This document shows, piece after piece, positions 1 through 7,123 of a stretch of 11,730 bases of DNA. Within the stretch, counting starts at the first letter, position 1. Each line of letters opens with the position of its first letter. The notes under the pieces are model-generated. The model saw only the letters and a list, made by a program, of their open reading frames with translations. It was not told where the DNA came from and did not search any database. The position numbers and the translations under genes were made by a program. Origin of the DNA: CAYJAD01 sp964370305. GTDB taxonomy: Bacteria > Desulfobacterota > Desulfovibrionia > Desulfovibrionales > Desulfovibrionaceae. The DNA lies in assembly GCA_964370305.1 (NCBI GenBank), contig CAYJIU010000065.1, positions 1-11,730 of the forward strand, in the 5' to 3' direction.

Positions 1-1
1 A

Positions 2-52
2 CAGAGAGCAGAGATACGAGGGAAAACGCTTCGGGAGTTACTTAAAAAATGA
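2..52 (+). CDS. Possible C-terminal tail of an upstream gene (partial)
   Basis: One + frame is open from the window edge to a TGA at 50-52 and encodes QRAEIRGKTLRELLKK. The residue mix (basic, amphipathic, ending in KK) looks like a natural protein C-terminus, but sixteen codons are too few to identify a family. The other two + frames also lack any recognisable protein. A hairpin arm at 20-30 lies inside this tail. The spacing of 97 bp to the next gene would fit a separate transcription unit. This is a weak call based only on an open frame and composition. Confidence 0.3.
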   Translation, partial: QRAEIRGKTLRELLKK

Positions 53-70
53 AAAGTATAGCGTTTTCCC
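20..70. repeat. 11-bp perfect inverted repeat around a stop codon
   Basis: GGGAAAACGCT at 20-30 is repeated exactly as its reverse complement AGCGTTTTCCC at 60-70, with 29 bp between. The arms flank the TGA that ends the possible upstream ORF. There is no T-run after the right arm, so it is not a standard rho-independent terminator. It could be an mRNA-end hairpin, a regulator site or the edge of a small repeat. Confidence 0.5.
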
Positions 71-149
71 GCGGTAATCCATGCCTTTGAAAACTTGATA
101 ACTTCTCAGTTTTTTTAAATCGGAATGACGTGTTTGTGAGGGAGCACAT

Positions 150-989
150 ATGTCTTTTACTGTGGTACTAAGCGTTCTATTTGCGGCATTTTTACATGCG
201 TCTTGGAATGCCATTATAAAGGGTGGGGACAATAAGCTTTTTGAAATCGCCCTTGTTTCTACCGGTTCTGGTGTGTATGCCTTGGTAATTTTGCCATTCT
301 TACCACCACCAGACCCTGCATCATGGCCATTTTTGGCCGCATCTACATTTATTCACTTTGCTTATCATATTTGTATCCCCATGGCCTATGCTCGAGTTGA
401 TCTTTCCTATGCCTATACTATTATGCGTGGCTGCGCGCCTATGTTTACAGCCATAGCCCTAACTATTATAGGCACGCCCTTGCCCCTACTGGGCTGGTTT
501 GGTGTAGCTCTTTTATGTGGCGGCGTGCTCACACTTGGCGTTGAAAACAGTCGCCATAGCTCTGGTAGTATGTCTGGAACATGCATTGCCTTGGGCATAG
601 CACTTATTATTATGCTCTATACCCTTTCTGATGGACATGGCGCACGTGTGAGTAATGCGCCCATAAGTTATACCTGCTGGATGTTTTTTATTAATGCTTT
701 TCCCATTACACTCTATGTACTTTGGCGGCATAAGTATGCCTTTGTACACTACGCCAAGCAACGCATTGCCATCACCAGTGTAAGCGGTTTATGCAACATG
801 GGAGCTTATGCCGTGGCATTGTGGGCCATGACCAAGGCTCCCATTGCTATGGTCGCGGCCTTACGCGAAACATCCGTTATTTGGGGCATGCTCCTTGGTA
901 TTGTTTTTCTGAAAGAGCGATTTTCAAAATATCGCATGCTTGCCGTATTGCTTGTACTGGCAGGAACAATGCTTATTCGTTTAGCGTAA
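150..989 (+). CDS. EamA/DMT-family membrane transporter
   Basis: A 279-residue, almost wholly hydrophobic protein of the drug/metabolite transporter superfamily. Its length and about ten predicted membrane segments (roughly 4-24, 30-50, 63-81, 88-108, 112-130, 142-158, 170-190, 203-222, 230-250, 256-276) fit two tandem EamA repeats of five helices. The N-terminal LHASWNAIIKG and the conserved tail GIVFLKERFSKYRMLAVLLVLAGTMLI (residues about 249-275, the usual 'E-R' helix junction) are typical. It acts in the inner membrane as an exporter or importer of small metabolites; the substrate cannot be read from sequence. The start at 150 is supported by GAGGGAG at about 138-144. The next gene starts 141 bp later behind its own promoter, so this is probably monocistronic. 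Confidence 0.9.
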   Translation: MSFTVVLSVLFAAFLHASWNAIIKGGDNKLFEIALVSTGSGVYALVILPFLPPPDPASWPFLAASTFIHFAYHICIPMAYARVDLSYAYTIMRGCAPMFTAIALTIIGTPLPLLGWFGVALLCGGVLTLGVENSRHSSGSMSGTCIALGIALIIMLYTLSDGHGARVSNAPISYTCWMFFINAFPITLYVLWRHKYAFVHYAKQRIAITSVSGLCNMGAYAVALWAMTKAPIAMVAALRETSVIWGMLLGIVFLKERFSKYRMLAVLLVLAGTMLIRLA

Positions 990-1072
990 ACCATGCCCAC
1001 CACTCCACATCACAACCAATGCAAATTTAAAGCATAATTAATTTACACTTCAAACTGTATAACAAAAAATTA

Positions 1073-1101
1073 TTGACAAGATAGGCACAAATCGTTATTT
1101 C
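1073..1101 (+). promoter_or_regulatory. Sigma-70-like promoter of the metal-efflux operon
   Basis: A consensus -35 box TTGACA at 1073-1078 is followed, after 17 bp, by TATTTC at 1096-1101, a fair -10 box. It lies 30 bp ahead of the arsR-type start codon. The end of the -10 box runs into the 18-bp palindrome, so a bound repressor would block RNA polymerase. Confidence 0.6.
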
Positions 1102-1115
1102 GTTAATTAACGAAA
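1098..1115. promoter_or_regulatory. Probable ArsR-family operator (perfect 18-bp palindrome)
   Basis: TTTCGTTAATTAACGAAA is its own reverse complement over all 18 bases. It overlaps the -10 end of the promoter and ends 15 bp before the ATG of the ArsR-family gene. ArsR/SmtB repressors bind AT-rich dyads of this kind at their own promoters as homodimers, so autoregulation with metal-induced release is the natural reading. Confidence 0.75.
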
Positions 1116-1130
1116 CGCAGGAGATAAGCT

Positions 1131-1562
1131 ATGTTTCATTTTTGTAATCTAGCAAAGGCCATTGGCGATGAAAATAGGGTACGCATACTTATGGCATTAA
1201 AAAATTGTCCGCTATGTGTTTGTCAGCTTACAGCACTACTTGATTTAGCTCCGTCAACAACATCAAAGCATTTATCCATATTGCGTCATGCACAACTCAT
1301 TGAATGTGTCAAAAATGGACGCTGGTCATATTATCAATTGCCTGTAAAACCAGCTAGTGAATCCATTGCAAAGGCTATTATTTGGGTACAAGAAAGTGTT
1401 AGCAACAGTACGCGGATTCAAAAAGATAATAAGGATCTAAAAAAAGTTTTAGAGACGGAAAAAGGTGCTTTTGAAAATCAGGACTTACAAGAGTTAGGTC
1501 ATTCGGCCTATTTCCACTCCTTAGCAGAACAATCATTCCAAGTAAATTTAGATGAGGAATAA
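1131..1562 (+). CDS. ArsR/SmtB-family metal-responsive repressor
   Basis: A 143-residue winged-helix regulator. Residues 5-90 make the classic fold: LAKAIGDENRVRILMAL (helix 1-2), then NCPLCVCQLTALLDLAPST and TSKHLSILRHAQLIECVKNGRW (recognition helix and wing, with YYQL ending the strand). The C29-V-C31 pair, with C26 just before and C5 near the N-terminus, sits where CadC and E. coli ArsR hold soft-metal thiolates. With the ATPase downstream this suggests Cd/Pb/Zn sensing, but As(III) cannot be excluded. About 50 residues after the DNA-binding domain (charged, with GHSAYFHS) are longer than in compact family members. GGAG at 1120-1123 is a good ribosome site. The end is only 4 bp before the likely ATPase ATG at 1567. 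Confidence 0.92.
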   Translation: MFHFCNLAKAIGDENRVRILMALKNCPLCVCQLTALLDLAPSTTSKHLSILRHAQLIECVKNGRWSYYQLPVKPASESIAKAIIWVQESVSNSTRIQKDNKDLKKVLETEKGAFENQDLQELGHSAYFHSLAEQSFQVNLDEE

Positions 1563-1566
1563 TAAA

Positions 1567-3744
1567 ATGGTTACTTTTTACAAAATACAAAAATTACATT
1601 GCAGTGGATGCGCAGCTAAGATTGAAGAAGCACTTTTGGCTATGGAAGGTGTTGAAGGTGCTAGCATTTCTATGGAAAGCAAAAAACTGCGCCTAGAAAG
1701 CACCAAGGAACATTCCATCGAAACCATGAATGTCATGCTAAATAAGGTGGAGCGTGGCGTTTATTTGGAATTATTTGAAGAAACAGAACAAAACCATAAT
1801 AATCAACAAAACAACGATATTCAGCATGCAAAGATTGAAGAAGATAGTCACGGCCCAACTGTGCAAACTATGATCATCTGTTCTATTCTTATGGTTGTTG
1901 GTCTACTCATGGAGGCGTTTTACCCTAACCTTGAATCACAAGAAACGCTAAACCGTATTGTTATTTTATTTTGCTTTGCTATCCCCTATGTATTATGCGG
2001 GCATACTGTTTTACAAGATGGCTGGAACTCACTACAAAAGAAAGATTTTTTTAATGAATTCACCCTAATGGGTGGAGCTACCATTGCCGCCATTATCATT
2101 GGTCATTTAGAAGAGGCAGTGGGGGTTATGTTATTTTATTGTATTGGCGAATATGTGCAAGAAAGAGCCGCCGGGAAATCCCGAACATCCATCAAAGCTC
2201 TACTTGCAGCCAAGCCTTCCATAGCCCACGCCTGTGATGCCAAAGGACATGAGGTTAAAGACATGGCACCAGAAGAAGTGCCATTGCATGCCTATGTATT
2301 AGTCCGCCCTGGTGAGCAAATTCCCTTAGATGGGGTTGTTGTTGATGGTATTTCTGAGGTGGACACAGCACCCCTCACAGGTGAGTCTGTGCCTGTGCTT
2401 GCTGAAGAAGGTAAGCAAGTTTTTGCAGGCTGCATTAACAAAGATAGTGCTCTTGTAATCCAAGTTACAGCAATTTTCCAAAATACCTCAGTGGCCAGAA
2501 TTTTAGAAATGGTAGAAAGTGCCAATGCACGCAAAGCTCCTACAGAGCGTTTTATTACTCGCTTTGCCCGCTATTATACACCAATTGTGGTTGCCGTAGC
2601 CGCACTTGTGGCTATACTACCCCCACTATTTTCTGATGCAACCTTTGCTGACTGGGTTTACCGTGCACTGGTTATCTTAGTGGTTTCTTGTCCTTGCGCT
2701 CTGATTATTTCCATACCCTTGGGCTATTTTGGAGGTATTGGTGCTGCATCTCGACTAGGAATACTAGTTAAAGGCGGCTATGTTTTAGATGCTTTGCAAT
2801 ATGTAAAGATTGCCGCCTTCGATAAAACTGGAACCTTAACCCACGGAACCTTTAGCATTACCCAAAGACATACGGCTGAAAATATAAATGAAGATGATCT
2901 TATATCTTGGGCAGGACTTGCAGAAAGCCGCTCAAACCACCCTCTTGCCAAAGCCATAGTAAAGGATTGCCTCTTACGGCATGGCAAAATTCGTTCAGTT
3001 TTTCAGCTACATGTGCAAGAAGTTCCGGGTAAGGGCGTAATTGCCAAGGCAGATCAAGATACTATTATAGTAGGCACGCGAAATTTTTTACAATCCATGC
3101 CAGAGATATCCAATTTACCACCTTCATCCACACTAGACCAGTTAGCCGAAGAAGGTGGAAGTCTAGCTTTAGTAGCAAAAAACAATATGTATATTGGCTG
3201 CTTAGTGGGTGCAGACACTCTAAGACCGGAAGCAGCCAAAGCCTTAACGAACTTGCGCAACGAAGGTATCAACACCCTCGCCATGCTCACGGGTGACCAT
3301 GAAGCTGGTGCCCAACGTATAGCAAAAAGTTTACCCCTAGATGTGGTAAGGAGCAAGCTACTACCTGAAGAAAAAGCTAGCGTCCTTGAAAGCCTTGCCC
3401 CTGCACAGCAAACATTGTTCATGGGGGATGGCATAAATGATGCCCCTGTACTTGCAACGGCCGGCATAGGCATAGCCATGGGTGGGCTTGGCTCAGAAGC
3501 TGCAATAGAAACCGCCGACGTGGTAGTACTTGATGATAACCCTTTGCGTGTTGCTGAGTTATTACGCATAGCTGCAAAAACAAGAACTATTGTTTGGCAA
3601 AATATTGTTATGGCCTTAGGAGTGAAAATAACATTTGTATGCCTTGGAGTAGTGGGTATTTCAGGACTGTGGGAAGCAGTCTTTGCCGACGTTGGGGTTG
3701 CACTACTTGCAGTACTTAACGCAAGCAGAGCCATGAAGATATAA
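1567..3744 (+). CDS. cadA: P1B-type heavy-metal efflux ATPase (Zn/Cd/Pb, ZntA/CadA type)
   Basis: A 725-residue inner-membrane pump that exports soft divalent metals using ATP. In order: a heavy-metal-associated domain with LHCSGCAAK (Cys12, Cys15), a His/acid/Asn-rich linker, membrane helices, the actuator motif TGES (271-274), the membrane metal site SCPCAL (Cys375, Cys377), phosphorylation site DKTGT (Asp419), the HP motif (458-459), TGD (575-577) and GDGIND (about 620-625). The last helices contain GVKI (Lys687) and FADVG (Asp708), residues typical of the Zn/Cd/Pb subgroup rather than Cu pumps. I chose ATG 1567 because GAGGA at 1554-1558 gives a proper ribosome site; an ATG at 1552 adds five residues but has none. 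That ribosome site lies within the last codons of the repressor gene, implying translational coupling. Confidence 0.95.
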   Translation: MVTFYKIQKLHCSGCAAKIEEALLAMEGVEGASISMESKKLRLESTKEHSIETMNVMLNKVERGVYLELFEETEQNHNNQQNNDIQHAKIEEDSHGPTVQTMIICSILMVVGLLMEAFYPNLESQETLNRIVILFCFAIPYVLCGHTVLQDGWNSLQKKDFFNEFTLMGGATIAAIIIGHLEEAVGVMLFYCIGEYVQERAAGKSRTSIKALLAAKPSIAHACDAKGHEVKDMAPEEVPLHAYVLVRPGEQIPLDGVVVDGISEVDTAPLTGESVPVLAEEGKQVFAGCINKDSALVIQVTAIFQNTSVARILEMVESANARKAPTERFITRFARYYTPIVVAVAALVAILPPLFSDATFADWVYRALVILVVSCPCALIISIPLGYFGGIGAASRLGILVKGGYVLDALQYVKIAAFDKTGTLTHGTFSITQRHTAENINEDDLISWAGLAESRSNHPLAKAIVKDCLLRHGKIRSVFQLHVQEVPGKGVIAKADQDTIIVGTRNFLQSMPEISNLPPSSTLDQLAEEGGSLALVAKNNMYIGCLVGADTLRPEAAKALTNLRNEGINTLAMLTGDHEAGAQRIAKSLPLDVVRSKLLPEEKASVLESLAPAQQTLFMGDGINDAPVLATAGIGIAMGGLGSEAAIETADVVVLDDNPLRVAELLRIAAKTRTIVWQNIVMALGVKITFVCLGVVGISGLWEAVFADVGVALLAVLNASRAMKI

Positions 3745-3809
3745 AACTTGATTTAGTTTACACACGCGGCATATTTGAGGACGTGAGTTTTATAGTTAAA
3801 ATGAACTAA

Positions 3810-3856
3810 TAAAATTGCCAGAAACAAGAGTATAATGCGAGTTTCTGGCAATTTTA
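3810..3856. terminator. Bidirectional terminator-like hairpin
   Basis: A perfect 16-bp stem, TAAAATTGCCAGAAAC at 3810-3825 against its reverse complement at 3841-3856, with a 15-nt loop. The right arm carries AATTTTAATT, and the minus-strand reading is T-rich too. It lies between the convergent ATPase and SDR genes, so it can end both units. Its left arm recurs at 6900-6916. Confidence 0.75.
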
Positions 3857-3924
3857 ATTGTATAATTTTACATCAAAAGTTATGAAATATTAAAGCCTTG
3901 CTATGTTTTTAAGGGCCAACTAAG

Positions 3925-4746
3925 TTAAAGCCCTAATTCCAACAATTTTTCCTTTGCTAAAAACATATTCATAGCTTGTATAAGCTGAGCTCTGTTTTTA
4001 TCCCGCAAGGCATCTGGATGAGGACTACCAAAGTCTTCCACATCATTATCATAATATTTCCCGCTAGCATGGGCAAATTTTTCTGATAAAGCCATCTGAT
4101 ATAAAAGCTTTGCACCAATTCTAAGGTCATAGCCCTTTTGCCCATAGGCCTCCTCCACCATTTTACTACCCAAAAATGACTTAGGATTAACAGCAAGTAC
4201 CATCGCCTTAGGGCCAAGTTCTTCTGCCAATGCCATAGACCAAAGGGTTATACCAAGCTTGCTTTGGGCATAGGCTGAAGATGCGTCCAGTTCACCACCA
4301 TTTATAAAAGCATCCCAGTTTATAGGCATTTGTGCTTTGGATGAGAGATTTATAACCCGTGCATTTGTTTGTAGAGCTGGCAATAGCAGTCTAGTAAGCA
4401 GATACGGGGCGATGGTATTCACAATAAAACGAGTGTCTAAACCATAGGAGCTTAAACCTGTTTTGGTAACAAATACACCGGCGTTGTTAATAAGAACATC
4501 AAGCTCTACCCTGCTTGCAAGTATTTCCTCAGCCATGACTTTTACTGCATTTAGGTTAGAGAGGTCTGCAATATAAATCTCTACCTTTACTTGTGGAAAT
4601 GAGGAAAGCAAGGCTTGCTTAACGGACTTCGCTTTGGCTTCATTGCGTCCATGCAGCAAAAGGTGATGCCCATCTGCCGCCAGCATTTTAGCTGTTTCAA
4701 GGCCGATGCCGTCAGTAGCACCTGTTATTAGTATGGTTTTAGACAT
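3925..4746 (-). CDS. Short-chain dehydrogenase/reductase
   Basis: A 273-residue Rossmann-fold NAD(P)-dependent oxidoreductase. The cofactor motif TGATDGIG is at residues 9-16, followed by R34 (LHGRN), which usually favours NADP(H). D61-L is the adenine-pocket Asp, NNAG is at 87-90, the structural Asn at 110 (NTIAPYLL), the catalytic Ser at 135/136 (NLSSKAQ), and Tyr159-x-x-x-Lys163. This arrangement resembles the retinol-dehydrogenase/WWOX-like classical SDRs; the real substrate is unknown. The usual Pro-Gly after the active site is replaced by NPKSFLGSKM. The ATG is preceded by GGGAGG (about 4753-4758), an excellent ribosome site. It lies 23 bp downstream of the radical SAM gene on the same strand, so the two probably share a transcript. 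Confidence 0.9.
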   Translation of the reverse strand: MSKTILITGATDGIGLETAKMLAADGHHLLLHGRNEAKAKSVKQALLSSFPQVKVEIYIADLSNLNAVKVMAEEILASRVELDVLINNAGVFVTKTGLSSYGLDTRFIVNTIAPYLLTRLLLPALQTNARVINLSSKAQMPINWDAFINGGELDASSAYAQSKLGITLWSMALAEELGPKAMVLAVNPKSFLGSKMVEEAYGQKGYDLRIGAKLLYQMALSEKFAHASGKYYDNDVEDFGSPHPDALRDKNRAQLIQAMNMFLAKEKLLELGL

Positions 4747-4769
4747 GATTATCCTCCCATTTTTTTACA

Positions 4770-5645
4770 TTAAATATTTGCACGTTGCATTACATTGTCT
4801 AAAATTGCAGGATCCATTTTGGGAATATAATCCTTCATACTTTGGATAATTTCTGCTTTTTTTGATAAATGTCCGTTGATTGGTATTAAATTATAATTAT
4901 GCCCCCCAAAAAAATAAGCATTTTCAAAGGTGATGCTTTCCAGAAGTTGAATTTCTTCCTCTATTTTTTCTCTTTCAGTACATTCAATAAACTCACCAGC
5001 ATCTCGCATTTTTTCAAGTGGTGTTCCGCGTGATACGGATGTGGTCATAAGCGAAAGCAAGTATGGCGGATATGTATTTAAAAGCTTGGCCGTTTCTTCA
5101 ATATGCACGTGCCCATTACCTTTGCCAGCAACACCTGTCATGACGATGGCATCCCAATCAAAGCCAGCTTCTACCAACTTTGCAATGTTTTCATAGGCTT
5201 CTTGAGCGGTAAAACCCTTATTCATCTGCGCTAAAGCAGGATTATAACCTGATTCAAGACCAATGTGTAATTCATTAAATTTAAGAGCTCGCAATTCTTT
5301 CAAATCATCTATTGTTTTATTTTTCAATCCTTTAATAGAAGCATAACAAGTTATGGTTTCAATTTCAGGGAAATAAGAGTTAATCATTTCACCGATTTTA
5401 CGTAGCTTGGTCACTGGCAAAACAAATGGTTCGCCATTGACTAAAAAAATACGAGTAATGGGACGACCGATGGATTTAAGTTCTTTTAAATCCTCCTCTA
5501 CATGCTCAAGTGGTGAAACCTTAAAAGGGGTTTCTTGGTACATAGTACAAAAAGAACATTTATTATGTGAACATCCTGCTGTTACTTCAAGTAAATGAGT
5601 ATTTGCTTCTATGGGGTGTCTATATACTTGACCTGTATAATGCAT
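4770..5645 (-). CDS. Radical SAM enzyme with a CX4CX2C cluster motif
   Basis: A 291-residue radical S-adenosylmethionine protein. The [4Fe-4S]-binding cysteines are Cys25, Cys30 and Cys33 in GCSHNKCSFCTMY, a CX4CX2C spacing instead of the canonical CX3CX2C. Typical TIM-barrel strands follow: IFLVNGEPFVLP (glycine-rich SAM contact), FNELHIGLESGYN, and DAIVMTGVAGKGNGHVH. The HemN/Elp3-like pattern suggests C-H radical chemistry on a small molecule or macromolecule, but the substrate is not readable. I place the start at ATG 5645 because GGAGG at 5650-5654 lies directly upstream; an in-frame TTG at 5657 overlaps that ribosome site and is unlikely. It is the first gene of a two-gene unit with the SDR. 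Confidence 0.9.
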   Translation of the reverse strand: MHYTGQVYRHPIEANTHLLEVTAGCSHNKCSFCTMYQETPFKVSPLEHVEEDLKELKSIGRPITRIFLVNGEPFVLPVTKLRKIGEMINSYFPEIETITCYASIKGLKNKTIDDLKELRALKFNELHIGLESGYNPALAQMNKGFTAQEAYENIAKLVEAGFDWDAIVMTGVAGKGNGHVHIEETAKLLNTYPPYLLSLMTTSVSRGTPLEKMRDAGEFIECTEREKIEEEIQLLESITFENAYFFGGHNYNLIPINGHLSKKAEIIQSMKDYIPKMDPAILDNVMQRANI

Positions 5646-5953
5646 AAATTCCTCCAATAATTCTTCATGTGCTCAAATATTGTATTGTATTATCGCTTGC
5701 AAATTATGTTCACAAGCGACACACATACAAAATAAATTTGAGATATAAAACAAAGCGCACTATTATGCAGATGTTTAATACAATCTAAATGCACAATTAT
5801 TATACGTTTGTTGATGTTGTAAAAAATTTTCAAAACAATATATAGCCATAAAAATACGAAATGCAATAGCATATATTGTTAAAATTTCTCTTTACAATTC
5901 ATTAGGCAGGTATTTATGGATAGTTGACAATAGTCTCTGTTTAATTTTGACAT
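5646..5953. other. Intergenic region with a 7-bp inverted repeat
   Basis: About 308 bp of very AT-rich DNA upstream of the radical SAM gene and downstream of the 278-aa gene; both are on the minus strand. The only structure I see is TCGCTTG at 5693-5699 and CAAGCGA at 5713-5719 with a 13-bp gap. It lies 48-74 bp before the radical SAM ATG, a position suited to an operator. GATAAT on the minus strand (5690-5695) overlaps the repeat and could be a -10 box, but no convincing -35 goes with it. The 60-codon open frame at 5690-5872 has low-complexity hydrophobic content and no ribosome site. Confidence 0.45.
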
Positions 5954-6790
5954 TTAGCTTAAACTTGCAACTTTTTCGTACTGCTTAATACCATTGTCAA
6001 GCTCGCGCACTTCTTTTTCGCTAAGCTTGTGGGATGTGTTTGTTATATTATTTTGAGATTTTGTATCTGATTCTGTGATTATGTCAGCAATAAATTGATT
6101 TTTTAAAGTCAATTCTTCATCATTGTCAAAACTTTCTGACTTATTCAAATTCGGAATTTTTTCAATATCAACTTTACCTTCAAGCTCTTCTAAATATTTA
6201 CCAAGTTCATCGGCTATTCTTTGTAGCTCTTGTGAACCAGTTTCACGGGCGGCTTGAGTATATTCTTCCCCTAATTCCTGTACAACCGCGTACAAATCTT
6301 CATTGCTAAGTTGTGTTTCCTTGCGCAATTGTGCTTCAGCTCTTTCTAAGGCACCACGCACATCTCCACCATTAGCTGCAAGTGCTTCTTCAAAGTACAT
6401 TTGAAATCTTTCTGCTTTTACCGCTAATATGGCATCTTGAAAGCTCATTCCCGATTTTAGTTTTTCTAAAACTGAAACATTAAATTCTGGAAGATCGTTT
6501 GAATTGGTGGCCTCATTTCCGCTAGAATCTTTGTTTGCAAGCACATTTACATCATTTTGGCTTTGTTCTGACAGTGTAAAAACATATTCACTAATACTAC
6601 GATTTTGGTCAATAAGACTATGTGGCTTAATCTGATTAGAATTATTGTTTGCAGAACTTTGTTCTTCATCTTGAATAACAGAAAAGGTATTTGGCGCAAC
6701 GTGACTTGCTTGAGATAGTTCTTTTTGACGCGCAAGCTTTTCAAAACTAAATATGCTATCGTTTTGCGTATTTATGCCATATAAATCCAT
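5954..6790 (-). CDS. Unrecognised polar coiled-coil protein with MDLYGIN N-terminus
   Basis: I do not recognise this family. The 278-residue protein has no signal peptide or membrane segment and is rich in Asn, Ser, Glu and Gln. Residues about 1-100 look disordered. Residues about 105-210 are helical, with SFQDAILAVKAERFQMYFEEA, then NGGDVRGALERAEAQLRKE and ELQRIADELGKYLEELEGK, heptad-like and acidic. The end is again polar and charged. The N-terminus MDLYGINTQNDSIFSF matches that of the next upstream gene, MNILGLDSSNSIGF, in the pattern M-x-[IL]-x-G-[IL]-x-[ST]-x-N. I prefer ATG 6790 (GGGA six bases upstream) over ATG 6802, which has no ribosome site but adds only four residues. A role at the cell surface, in flagella or in export is a guess from style only. 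Confidence 0.7.
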   Translation of the reverse strand: MDLYGINTQNDSIFSFEKLARQKELSQASHVAPNTFSVIQDEEQSSANNNSNQIKPHSLIDQNRSISEYVFTLSEQSQNDVNVLANKDSSGNEATNSNDLPEFNVSVLEKLKSGMSFQDAILAVKAERFQMYFEEALAANGGDVRGALERAEAQLRKETQLSNEDLYAVVQELGEEYTQAARETGSQELQRIADELGKYLEELEGKVDIEKIPNLNKSESFDNDEELTLKNQFIADIITESDTKSQNNITNTSHKLSEKEVRELDNGIKQYEKVASLS

Positions 6791-6899
6791 AGCAATTCCC
6801 ATTGATTTTAGCGAAATTACAAATTTAAATTTTAACTAGTCGACGCTGGAAAACAGACAAAACTATTAAAATAGCAATATTTTTCAATCAAAGTTTCCC

Positions 6900-6951
6900 A
6901 ATAAAATTGCCAGAAAAAAGGGCGCGTAGCATACTTTTTGGGCGATTTTAT
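6900..6951. repeat. Hairpin sharing a 17-nt arm with the 3810 terminator
   Basis: AATAAAATTGCCAGAAA at 6900-6916 is identical to 3808-3824. Here ATAAAATTGCC (6901-6911) pairs with GGCGATTTTAT (6941-6951) through eleven pairs, one of them T·G. It lies about 110 bp upstream of the 278-aa gene and may end transcription from the 158-aa gene. The repeat of the arm suggests a dispersed hairpin family. Confidence 0.6.
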
Positions 6952-6985
6952 GACACAAAAAAATGGTTTTTCAAGCGGCGACTAA

Positions 6986-7012
6986 CGAAATTTTTCTATA
7001 AGAAAAATTTCG
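6986..7012. repeat. Perfect 12-bp stem with 3-nt loop
   Basis: CGAAATTTTTCT (6986-6997) and AGAAAAATTTCG (7001-7012) are exact reverse complements around ATA. It is followed closely by GCCAGAA/TTCTGGC (7028-7034/7040-7046) and ACCCC/GGGGT (7048-7052/7056-7060), so three stems stand in 75 bp. It lies between two minus-strand genes. A terminator or an mRNA-stabilising structure is possible. Confidence 0.6.
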
Positions 7013-7054
7013 CGTGCCGTAAAATAAGCCAGAATTAACTTCTGGCGACCCCAA

Positions 7055-7123
7055 AGGGGTATTTGGAGGCAACGTGCCTTTCTGAAAAGCGCATGGAAAT
7101 GCGTTTTTCAGCATCAATTAACT
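7055..7123 (+). repeat. Structured ~70-nt element, copy A
   Basis: This starts at AGGGGTATTTG and runs through a small hairpin AGGCA-ACG-TGCCT (7067-7079) and a 13-pair stem (7082-7094 with 7099-7111) capped by GGAA, into TCAATTAACT at the stop codon of the 158-aa gene. Copy B at 9692-9763 matches in order and length. On the + strand the stem has one G·T and a GNRA-type loop. On the minus strand that pair becomes C·A. Confidence 0.7.

Noticed and set aside
3054..3734. Long minus-strand open frame (226 codons)
   Set aside because: It lies wholly inside the P1B ATPase gene on the opposite strand, has Ser/Ala-rich shadow composition and no domain. The ATPase frame carries every family motif.
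4770..5657. TTG start at 5657 for the radical SAM gene
   Set aside because: The TTG overlaps the GGAGG that serves ATG 5645, so the shorter protein is more likely.
5690..5872. 60-codon minus-strand open frame
   Set aside because: Low-complexity Ile/Phe/Tyr composition from A/T-rich DNA, no ribosome site, no motif.
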